From positions 1-6,168 of the forward strand of contig JAIFMH010000228.1 in assembly GCA_020048595.1 (NCBI GenBank): a DNA stretch of 6,168 nt, given 5' to 3'. Positions 1 through 5,147 of this stretch are shown piece by piece. This stretch comes from Bacteroidota bacterium (GTDB lineage: Bacteria > Bacteroidota > Bacteroidia > Bacteroidales > UBA4417). Made by a program: the position numbers and the translations under genes. The stretch's first letter is position 1. Every line of letters starts with the position of its first letter. The notes beneath the pieces are model-generated. The model did not search any database, was not told the origin of the DNA, and saw nothing but the letters and a program-made list of their open reading frames with translations.

Positions 1-777
1 CGAAATGGATTTAAACCGGTTTCGCAGATTAAACCTGGACTGATTCAGAATATGAATATTCCTGTAGGCGAGCGTATTAAAATACTCATGGTTAATATGG
101 AACGTTGCCGCTGGATTTCACCTGAAACGTTTAACGCCAAAGAATTCATTTTTGCAAATATCCCTTCCTACGAAATGACATTGATTCGTGATGGGAAAAT
201 AGTATTTGATTCCCCGGTGGTTGTGGGTGATAGTTCTACAAAAACAGTGATTTTTAGTGGAAAGATGAGCTATATTGTATTCAGCCCGTATTGGAACTTA
301 CCAAAATCAATCATTGAAAAGGAGGTCGTTCCGGGAATTGAGAAAAATAAAAACTACCTGGAAAATCATGACATGGAATGGAACAATGGCCAGGTCCGAC
401 AGAAACCAGGTAAAAACAATTCACTGGGATTGGTAAAGTTCATGTTCCCCAATTCGAATGATATATATTTTCACGATACACCATCCAGAAGTTCGTTCAA
501 AAAAGAAAACCGTGCAATCAGCCATGGCTGCATCCGGGTCGAAAAAGCCAGGGAGTTAGCATTAACTATCCTTAAAGACGATGAAACCTGGACGCCGGAA
601 AAAATTGATCAAGCAATGAATTCCGGCAAAGAAAGCATATGCACGCTTAAAAATAAAATACCTGTGCACATCGGGTATTTTACTGCCTGGATTGATGAGC
701 AGGGTGAAATAAACTTTTATAAAGATGTTTATGAAAGGGATGAAAGATTGGCAGAATTGCTTTTTTACAAAGATTAA
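1..777 (+). CDS. L,D-transpeptidase, YcbB type (C-terminal half, 5' end outside window)
   Basis: The frame is open from the first base and ends at TAA 775-777, giving 258 visible residues. The ATG at 52 is not the start, because the residues before it (ending NMNIPVGERI) read as the end of a peptidoglycan-binding-like domain and the family continues upstream; full YcbB-type proteins are roughly twice this length. The visible part has the family's NMER segment, a YkuD catalytic domain with FSPYWNLP and FHDTPSRS (His codon 472-474), and the active-site motif SHGCIRVEKARELA with catalytic Cys at 529-531. The tail has the usual IPVHIGYFTAW segment. Known for the family: these periplasmic enzymes form 3-3 crosslinks in peptidoglycan or attach proteins to it by a Cys acyl-enzyme. 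The family is clear; the exact physiological role is not visible. It is followed by a stem-loop and a strong terminator, so it is transcriptionally separate from the genes downstream. Confidence 0.93.
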   Translation, partial: RNGFKPVSQIKPGLIQNMNIPVGERIKILMVNMERCRWISPETFNAKEFIFANIPSYEMTLIRDGKIVFDSPVVVGDSSTKTVIFSGKMSYIVFSPYWNLPKSIIEKEVVPGIEKNKNYLENHDMEWNNGQVRQKPGKNNSLGLVKFMFPNSNDIYFHDTPSRSSFKKENRAISHGCIRVEKARELALTILKDDETWTPEKIDQAMNSGKESICTLKNKIPVHIGYFTAWIDEQGEINFYKDVYERDERLAELLFYKD

Positions 778-786
778 CACAGGTTA

Positions 787-840
787 AACCCAAATTACAT
801 ACTTAGGAGACAAAGAGGTGTTATTGGCGTGATTTGGGTT
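787..840 (+). repeat. 12-bp stem with 30-nt loop, 3' UTR of the transpeptidase gene
   Basis: Bases 787-798 (AACCCAAATTAC) pair with 829-840 (GTGATTTGGGTT) over 12 bp with one G-U pair. The loop, 799-828, is purine-rich and contains AGGAGA. It begins 10 nt after the stop codon and ends just before the terminator hairpin. It has no T tract of its own. It could protect the mRNA 3' end or be part of a small 3'-UTR-derived RNA; the function is unknown. Confidence 0.5.
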
Positions 841-845
841 AAATT

Positions 846-874
846 AAAAGGGAAGCTGAAACGCTTCCTTTTTT
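846..874 (+). terminator. Intrinsic terminator after the L,D-transpeptidase gene
   Basis: The perfect stem GGAAGC (851-856) / GCTTCC (863-868) has the loop TGAAAC and is followed by six T (869-874). An A tract upstream (846-849) can pair with part of the T tract, extending the stem. This is a typical rho-independent terminator for the transpeptidase transcript. Confidence 0.88.
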
Positions 875-1160
875 GTGCGTTCTCTGGCTGTTCTGATGTA
901 ATTCTAATTAAAATTGTGAGCTATTAAATTTTTGCGTTTTCATGTGTTTATTTTTTAATTTTTGCGGGTCACATGGAACTCGCCCGGAATAATCATCCCT
1001 CTGTGAGACAATTTATTGCCATGGCTCGTTTCATCAGGTTAAATGCTGATTTTTCGCCTTTTTTTATTTTCGTCAGTTTTAGCGAAAAAGCAATGATTAC
1101 TCCCGACTTCCGTCTTCCGTCTTCCGACTTCCGTCTTCCGACTCCCGCCTATCAGCAAAT
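875..1160. other. Non-coding spacer, no gene supported
   Basis: This AT-rich spacer has no convincing gene. A 70-codon frame at 973-1185 exists only because the heptamer repeat block translates as a repeated SDFRLP-like peptide, and it runs into the promoter motif. Visible structure: a direct repeat AATTTTTGCG at 927-936 and 957-966 (30 bp apart), and an inverted repeat TTTTTCGC (1050-1057) / GCGAAAAA (1082-1089). Neither can be given a role from the sequence. Confidence 0.6.
1099..1147. repeat. Seven tandem 7-bp repeats, consensus WCTYCCG
   Basis: Seven back-to-back heptamers: ACTCCCG, ACTTCCG, TCTTCCG, TCTTCCG, ACTTCCG, TCTTCCG, ACTCCCG. The two outermost units are identical, so the block reads as bounded. 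It lies 13 bp upstream of the GTGTGAAT promoter element of the M48 gene. One strand is pure pyrimidine apart from the G and A at the unit junctions. The function is unknown; it may be a slippage-prone spacer repeat. Confidence 0.9.
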
Positions 1161-1226
1161 GTGTGAATCATGTAACCCTTTCTGAAAGTTATATAACATT
1201 TACCGGGATATCCGTATCTAACTTTG
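1161..1226 (+). promoter_or_regulatory. Regulon promoter A (M48 peptidase gene)
   Basis: GTGTGAAT at 1161-1168, ATGTAAC at 1170-1176, TTATATAAC at 1189-1197, and the -7 box TAACTTTG at 1219-1226, a perfect match to the Bacteroidota TAnnTTTG consensus. The first G of GTGTGAAT to the last G of TTTG spans 65 bp, exactly as in three other promoters here. A second ACTTTG at 1235-1240 forms a 14-bp tandem copy of AACTTTGTA and could be an alternative -7 box. No clear -33 element is seen, suggesting activator dependence. Confidence 0.8.
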
Positions 1227-1334
1227 TACACACAACTTTGTAGGAATCTGAAACTGGCATTCGTTTAGAAATTGCCTTTGGAAAGTGAGCAAAAAGAAGC
1301 GATTAATTTTTTCATCTTAAAATACGGAAACCCC

Positions 1335-2135
1335 ATGAAAAAGATTTTAGGTATAGCATTTATAGCAATACTCATCGGAGGATGTGCTTTAAACCTGGTA
1401 ACAGGTCGCAAGCAATTAAGCTTAGTCCCCGAATCTGAGTTACAGGTTATGGCAATAGCCCAATACAATACATTTCTGAGTGAAAATAAGGTATTAAATT
1501 CATCCAACAGCCAAAATGCTGCCATGGTCGATCGTGTTGGGGCCCGGATTTCAGCTGCCATAAAAAAGTATTACGACAGCAAAGGGAAAACAGCAGTACT
1601 TGAAGGATATAAGTGGGAATTTAATACGGTTGAAAGCAAAGATGCCAATGCCTGGTGTATGCCGGGTGGAAAAGTAGTTGTTTATACCGGTTTATTACCA
1701 TTAACCCAAACCGAAGCAGGATTAGCGATCGTAATGGGGCACGAAATTGCACATTCCGTCGCCAAACACGGCAGTGAGAGAATGAGCCAGGGCATTGTTC
1801 AGCAATTGGGAGGAGTGGCATTGCAGGTTGCATTGTCAAGTAAACCTCAGCAAACACAGGATCTGTTTATGACGTCGTATGGTATAGGAAGCCAGGTAGG
1901 CGCATTGTTGCCATGGTCGCGCCAGCAGGAAACGGAAGCGGATAAATATGGTTTGATATTTGCTGCTATGGCTGGTTACGACCCCCGTGAAGCAATTCCT
2001 TTCTGGGAACGAATGGCAGCAGCAGGTGGCGCAAAACCACCGGAATTCCTGAGCACACACCCTTCGGATGAAACCAGGATAAAAAAGCTGAATCAGCAAA
2101 TGCCGGAAGCTCTTAAATATTATAAGGCCCGGTAA
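1335..2135 (+). CDS. M48-family zinc metallopeptidase, lipoprotein (LoiP-like)
   Basis: 266 residues from ATG 1335. An in-frame TTG at 1272 would add 21 residues ahead of the signal peptide, so I prefer 1335, which gives MKKILG, a hydrophobic stretch and the lipobox IGGC with Cys17. After it comes NLVTGRKQLSLVPESEL, typical of M48 envelope lipoproteins such as E. coli LoiP. The zinc site HEIAH is at residues 136-140, and the third ligand is expected in ETEAD (199-203, most likely E199), followed by the usual YGLIFAAMAGYDP segment. HPSDETRIKKL near the end is also typical. Known for the family: envelope quality-control proteases that cut misfolded outer-membrane or periplasmic proteins. A periplasm-facing, membrane-anchored location is inferred from the lipobox. 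It is likely monocistronic, driven by promoter A with a leader of about 90-100 nt. No strong terminator follows. Confidence 0.93.
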   Translation: MKKILGIAFIAILIGGCALNLVTGRKQLSLVPESELQVMAIAQYNTFLSENKVLNSSNSQNAAMVDRVGARISAAIKKYYDSKGKTAVLEGYKWEFNTVESKDANAWCMPGGKVVVYTGLLPLTQTEAGLAIVMGHEIAHSVAKHGSERMSQGIVQQLGGVALQVALSSKPQQTQDLFMTSYGIGSQVGALLPWSRQQETEADKYGLIFAAMAGYDPREAIPFWERMAAAGGAKPPEFLSTHPSDETRIKKLNQQMPEALKYYKAR

Positions 2136-2388
2136 ACATGTACGTTATTACAAACAAGGACGTAATGTATTTACTGTCCTTGACGAAATTAAAAAGTTGG
2201 GTGACGTTGTTCTGATAATACGGAACTTTATTTTAACTGTCGTTGGAGTTAAATAGTGAAAGTATACCACCAAAATATGCTGCGAAGATCATATGCCATG
2301 AAGGCTAGCAAAGCATGGGTGAGCAGCTGTGTAAATCCGGATTTTGTTTTTCATTATATATTTAGCATTATGACTTTTAGAAAATAAG
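2136..2388. other. Non-coding spacer with weak hairpins and a palindrome
   Basis: No gene is supported between the M48 stop and promoter B. Visible structures are CAAGGAC (2155-2161) / GTCCTTG (2176-2182), a 7-bp stem with a 14-nt loop; TTTAACT (2232-2238) / AGTTAAA (2247-2253); and a perfect 12-bp palindrome AAATCCGGATTT at 2333-2344. None is followed by a good T tract, so I do not call a terminator. The first hairpin, 19 nt after the stop codon, is the best candidate for an mRNA 3' end. Confidence 0.5.
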
Positions 2389-2454
2389 GTGTGAATTTTG
2401 CAACTCATAAAGGTAATTGTGTAACGCTGCCTTGTTTTTAAGCAATCATCTTTG
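2389..2454 (+). promoter_or_regulatory. Regulon promoter B (DUF4382 lipoprotein gene)
   Basis: GTGTGAAT at 2389-2396, TTGCAAC at 2398-2404 (weakest match to the NTGNAAY element), TTGTGTAAC at 2417-2425 and the -7 box CATCTTTG at 2447-2454. The 65-bp distance from first G to last G of TTTG equals that in promoters A, C and D. Transcription would start near 2460, leaving a leader of about 30 nt before ATG 2492. Confidence 0.78.
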
Positions 2455-2491
2455 CATAATACATTTTTAGTATTCACTTAATTAAAAAAAC

Positions 2492-3286
2492 ATGTACACA
2501 ACAAAAAACAAAAATGGTAAAAGCTTAATTATTACGAAGATACTGGGCGCAATATTCTTCAGCTTATCAGTATTACTCATTCCCGCCTGTAATAAAGATG
2601 AAAACAACCAGGCGCATCTCTCGGTCAGGATGACGGACGCTCCAGCTAACTATGATGCTGTTATGGTTGATATACAAGGCGTGGAAGTTCTTGGAAATGG
2701 AGGAACAGTTGTAATGCTTAATACAAACAAAGGCATATACAATCTATTTGATTTTACGAACGGAATGGATACACTGATCGCATCAGGAAACCTGGAAGCA
2801 GGTACAATTTCACAAATCCGTTTGATATTAGGAACCGAAAACTCGGTAATCGTTGACGGTGAAGTTCACCCGCTCAGCACACCAAGTGCTCAGCAGTCGG
2901 GATTGAAACTACAGATTCACCAAACATTCGAAGCGGGTGTTTCATATTACGTCCTGCTTGATTTTGATGCAAATCAATCAATTGTTTTGCAAGGCAACGG
3001 TGAATATCAGCTGAAACCTGTTATCAGAACTATAAATGCTGCTGTAAGCGGATCCATTAAAGGAAATATTTCGCCTATTAGTATGGGTACGATTATTACT
3101 GCTTCATCCAATGGTGTATCCTACTCAACTATAGCCAATTTAAATGGTTATTTTATGATTGCCGGGCTGCCAGCAGGAACTTACGATATCACTGTTACGC
3201 CTGTACTGCCTCTTCAACCTATTACCATTACGGGTAAAACTGTTGTTGTTGGAACATCGACGGACTTAGGAATAATAATTTTTTAA
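2492..3286 (+). CDS. DUF4382 lipoprotein with C-terminal carboxypeptidase-regulatory-like domain
   Basis: 264 residues. A long N-region (about 15 residues) precedes a hydrophobic segment and the lipobox IPAC (Cys33), so it is a probable lipoprotein. Residues about 41-182 match the DUF4382 pattern: AHLSVRMTDAPANYDAVMVDI at the start, then a segment beginning NKGIYNLFDFTNG and GTISQIRLIL, ending YQLKPVIRTI (172-181). From about 184 to 264 is a beta-rich domain, with GSIKGNISP, LNGYFMIAGLPAGTYDITVTP and GKTVVVG, resembling the carboxypeptidase-D regulatory-like fold. The function of DUF4382 is unknown; the domains suggest a surface or periplasmic binding or scaffold role (inference). It is monocistronic, with promoter B and a strong terminator. 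The start is fixed by the short leader and A-rich upstream sequence. Confidence 0.88.
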   Translation: MYTTKNKNGKSLIITKILGAIFFSLSVLLIPACNKDENNQAHLSVRMTDAPANYDAVMVDIQGVEVLGNGGTVVMLNTNKGIYNLFDFTNGMDTLIASGNLEAGTISQIRLILGTENSVIVDGEVHPLSTPSAQQSGLKLQIHQTFEAGVSYYVLLDFDANQSIVLQGNGEYQLKPVIRTINAAVSGSIKGNISPISMGTIITASSNGVSYSTIANLNGYFMIAGLPAGTYDITVTPVLPLQPITITGKTVVVGTSTDLGIIIF

Positions 3287-3306
3287 AGTATCCGAACCTA
3301 TAACTT

Positions 3307-3337
3307 AGAGGCTGTTGCAATTAACAGCCTCTTTTTT
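3307..3337 (+). terminator. Intrinsic terminator after the DUF4382 gene
   Basis: A perfect 10-bp stem AGAGGCTGTT (3307-3316) / AACAGCCTCT (3323-3332), loop GCAATT, followed by five further T (3333-3337). It lies 20 nt after the stop codon and just before promoter C, insulating the two units. Confidence 0.95.
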
Positions 3338-3360
3338 CATGTCCTTGAATATGGTACAAT

Positions 3361-3426
3361 GTGTGAATAATGTAATCCTTTCACTTTATTGTGTAATGCT
3401 TTCACTGCCAATAGTATTCACCTTTG
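3361..3426 (+). promoter_or_regulatory. Regulon promoter C (first csbD-like gene)
   Basis: GTGTGAAT at 3361-3368, ATGTAAT at 3370-3376, TTGTGTAAT at 3389-3397, -7 box CACCTTTG at 3419-3426. The spacing is identical to the other three promoters (65 bp). It resembles promoter D most in its second element and -7 box, and the leaders downstream of both share AAATNNNNACTTGT-like sequence. It probably drives the csbD-like gene and the coiled-coil lipoprotein after it. Confidence 0.82.
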
Positions 3427-3452
3427 CATTGTGAAAATAAATTCTCACTTGT

Positions 3453-3467
3453 CCCGCCAGTTGCGGG
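3453..3467 (+). promoter_or_regulatory. GC-rich hairpin in the leader of the first csbD-like gene
   Basis: CCCGC (3453-3457) / GCGGG (3463-3467) with loop CAGTT, an all-G:C stem inside an AT-rich leader, about 20 nt after the expected transcript start and 17 nt before ATG 3485. The paralogous leader at 4340-4400 lacks it. It could stabilise the mRNA or modulate translation; it is too short and lacks the T tract for a good terminator. Confidence 0.4.
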
Positions 3468-3484
3468 CTTTAAAACTAAGAAAA

Positions 3485-3631
3485 ATGAATACTACCAAAG
3501 TAAAAGGAAACTGGATTGAGCAAAAAGGCAAGCTCAAACAAAAATTTGGATTTTTAACCGATAATGACCTGATGTTTGAAGAAGGTAAAAAAGAAGAAAT
3601 GCTGGGGACACTTCAAATCAAACTCGGCTAA
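3485..3631 (+). CDS. CsbD-like stress protein, C-terminally shortened
   Basis: 48 residues from ATG 3485. The longer frame reaches upstream to a TTG at 3389 inside the promoter, so that extension is not real. The sequence has the family core: KGNW (7-10), KGKLKQKF, LTDNDL, EEGKKEEMLG and QIKLG. It is about 60% identical to the paralogue at 4401 (29 of 48 positions by hand), which carries 13 more residues after KLG. Here the next codon is TAA where the paralogue has AAA, and ACC follows where it has ACT. Known for the family: small, soluble, highly charged proteins induced by general stress (CsbD of Bacillus, YjbJ of E. coli), biochemical role unknown. Whether the shortened form is functional cannot be seen. 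The next gene, 78 nt downstream, is probably cotranscribed. Confidence 0.82.
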   Translation: MNTTKVKGNWIEQKGKLKQKFGFLTDNDLMFEEGKKEEMLGTLQIKLG

Positions 3632-3709
3632 ACCTTTAATTTACTAAATCATTAAACGGGACCTCCTTCCCCTACACCCAATTATAATAACCAATTCAAA
3701 ACCATTAAA

Positions 3710-4159
3710 ATGAAAAAAATATCCTATATAATCATAATTGCAACAGCACTTGCAGCTGGTAACATATTCATGGCTTGCCAGTCAACACCATCAACTCCCG
3801 AAGAAACTGCTGCCCAGGCAAAAGTGGATAGCGCCAAATCAGAACTTAAAGAAGCACAGAAAGAAGCAACTGCAGAAGAATGGGCAGCGTTTAAAATTGA
3901 GTCCGAAGAAAAAATCAGAATCAATGAACTTAGCATAGCTGATTTTAAAGACAGAATGAGCACCTCTGAAAGTCAGTTCGATGCGCTTTATGTTGAAAAG
4001 ATTGATAAACTGGAGAAGCAAAATAAAAATTTGAAAGCCAAGATCGAGAATTATGAGAAACGAAAAAGCAACTGGGCTTCATTTAAAAGTGAATTTAATC
4101 ACGATATGGAGGAACTTGGCAAAGCATTGAGTGATTTAACGGTCGACAATAAAAAATAA
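3710..4159 (+). CDS. Coiled-coil lipoprotein, sll1863-type stress protein
   Basis: 149 residues. A short basic start (MKK), hydrophobic segment and lipobox FMAC (Cys23) indicate a lipoprotein. Residues about 35-130 are rich in Ala, Glu and Lys and read as an extended alpha-helical or coiled-coil region: VDSAKSELKEAQKEA, then EEWAAFKIESEEKIRINE, then DKLEKQNKNLKAKIENYE. The C-terminal segment WASFKSEFNHDMEELGKAL matches my memory of Bacteroidota proteins annotated as sll1863-family stress response proteins; that name is from recall, not a search. The molecular role is unknown; a periplasmic, membrane-anchored helical protein is inferred. It follows the first csbD-like gene with no promoter between, so it should share the regulon promoter C. 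An A-rich CATTAAA precedes the ATG, with no Shine-Dalgarno. No convincing terminator was found in 4160-4273. Confidence 0.8.
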   Translation: MKKISYIIIIATALAAGNIFMACQSTPSTPEETAAQAKVDSAKSELKEAQKEATAEEWAAFKIESEEKIRINELSIADFKDRMSTSESQFDALYVEKIDKLEKQNKNLKAKIENYEKRKSNWASFKSEFNHDMEELGKALSDLTVDNKK

Positions 4160-4273
4160 ACATTTTCAGGTCAAATCCGGAAGTGAGCCAAAAGCCCGGT
4201 TATTTATTCTTCCTGATGCGATTTATACGGCTCTTATTAAACACCTGGACGTAAAACCCATCATACACAAAAT

Positions 4274-4339
4274 GTGTGAATGATGTAACTTCTTTAACTA
4301 ATTGTGTAATACAATAAGAGGTAAACAGAAAGACCTTTG
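4274..4339 (+). promoter_or_regulatory. Regulon promoter D (second csbD-like operon)
   Basis: GTGTGAAT at 4274-4281, ATGTAAC at 4283-4289, TTGTGTAAT at 4302-4310, -7 box GACCTTTG at 4332-4339. The span is again 65 bp from the first G to the last G of TTTG. Transcription would start near 4345, giving a leader of about 55 nt to ATG 4401. The leader holds ACTTGT at 4359-4364, matching 3447-3452 in the promoter C unit. Confidence 0.82.
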
Positions 4340-4400
4340 TAGGGCAAAACAAATCTATACTTGTTCTGAAAAGGGGAGAATTGAAATTAAATTAAGAGAA

Positions 4401-4586
4401 ATGGATACTACTGAAGAAACAGGGAACTGGAAGGAATGCAAAGGGCGGCTTAGTCAAAAATTTACATCATTAACAGAAAATAACATGATGATAGAGGAAG
4501 GTAAAACGGAGGAGGTGCTTGGCAAACTTGAAATGAAACTTGGCAAAACTAAAGATGAATTACGCAAGATTATTGACTCGTTCTAA
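4401..4586 (+). CDS. CsbD-like stress protein, full length
   Basis: 61 residues from ATG 4401. An in-frame upstream extension to a TTG at 4302 lies inside the promoter and is not real; the true start matches the MxTT start of the paralogue at 3485. Core: TGNWKECKGRLSQKF, LTENNMMIEEGK, EEVLGKLEMKLGKTKDELRKII, the last being the conserved C-terminal helix that the first copy lacks. About 60 residues is the usual length of Bacteroidota CsbD-like proteins. Known: CsbD/YjbJ proteins are induced by general stress, mechanism unknown; a cytoplasmic location is expected because there is no signal peptide. It is first gene of a probable three-gene operon under promoter D. One Cys (residue 13) replaces Gln of the paralogue. 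Confidence 0.9.
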   Translation: MDTTEETGNWKECKGRLSQKFTSLTENNMMIEEGKTEEVLGKLEMKLGKTKDELRKIIDSF

Positions 4587-4651
4587 TCATTTGTGAAAAA
4601 AATCTCTAGTATAAATCCCCCCTGATTCAATAAAACATAAAAAAACATAAA

Positions 4652-5095
4652 ATGAAAGTTACAACATTAAATACCAAAACAAAAAACATCTTTTTGGCAG
4701 TATTTACACTACTGTTAATGGTTTCTTTTACCTCATGTGTTACCAAAGCGGAGTTTGAAAAATCATCAGTCGTCCCGGCAGCACAGGGCATGGTAAAAGT
4801 AAAAAAAGACAATAATAAAAATTATGCCATTCAGATAAACATTTCAAACTTAGCTGAATCTGAGAGGCTTACACCATCCAAAAAAACGTATGTAGTCTGG
4901 TTGGTTTCTGACCAGAGTGAAACTAAAAACCTTGGACAATTTAATAGTTCTTCAAGTACGTTTTCAAATAATCTGAAGGCATCTTTTAAAACCGTGACAT
5001 CCTATAGTCCAACTAAAATATTTATAACAGCCGAAGATGACGCAACTGAGCAGTATCCACGCGGAGAGGTTATATTATCAACAGATCGATTTTAA
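4652..5095 (+). CDS. Small lipoprotein with RskA-C-like domain
   Basis: 147 residues. The N-region and hydrophobic segment (13-26) end in the lipobox FTSC (Cys29). The mature part, about 45-147, reads as a compact beta domain: GMVKVKKDNNKNYAIQINISN, LTPSKKTYVVWLVSD, NLGQF, FKTVTSYSPTKIFITAEDD, YPRGEVILST. The order YVVWLVSD, then NLGQF, then ITAEDD, then PRGEVILST resembles the extracytoplasmic domain of RskA-type anti-sigma factors (YxlWlid, G-F, VT-E, PtG-pvl). This is pattern recall, not a search. There is no cytoplasmic zinc-binding anti-sigma domain, so I do not call it an anti-sigma factor. It is the second gene of the promoter D unit, 65 nt after csbD, with an A-rich leader. It is probably a periplasm-facing envelope protein of unknown role. 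Confidence 0.72.
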   Translation: MKVTTLNTKTKNIFLAVFTLLLMVSFTSCVTKAEFEKSSVVPAAQGMVKVKKDNNKNYAIQINISNLAESERLTPSKKTYVVWLVSDQSETKNLGQFNSSSSTFSNNLKASFKTVTSYSPTKIFITAEDDATEQYPRGEVILSTDRF

Positions 5096-5147
5096 GCTAC
5101 TTACGACTCAGTCCACTTTTCCCATAATTTCTTACTAAAAAAAATGT

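Noticed and set aside
52..54. ATG 52 as start of the L,D-transpeptidase
   Set aside because: The open frame and family-like residues continue to base 1; the ATG falls inside the conserved linker, so the gene is cut by the window edge.
973..1185. 70-codon + strand frame starting MELARNNH
   Set aside because: Its middle is the translated heptamer array (SDFRLP repeats) and its end runs into promoter A. There is no domain, no start signal and no family resemblance.
1272..1334. TTG at 1272 as start of the M48 gene
   Set aside because: It would put 21 residues before a normal lipoprotein signal peptide. ATG 1335 gives a standard signal and lipobox.
2155..2182. CAAGGAC/GTCCTTG hairpin as terminator of the M48 gene
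   Set aside because: Long 14-nt loop and no T tract after it; kept only as a weak hairpin in the spacer.
3389..3484. Upstream extension of the first csbD frame to TTG 3389, and likewise 4302 for the second
   Set aside because: Both begin in the conserved TTGTGTAA promoter element, upstream of the expected transcript starts, and the extensions share no protein similarity.
3661..3668. ACCTCCTT in the leader of the sll1863-type gene, identical to the 16S rRNA anti-Shine-Dalgarno core
   Set aside because: Only eight bases, with no matching AGGAGG partner at the start codon that it would mask. Most likely coincidence.
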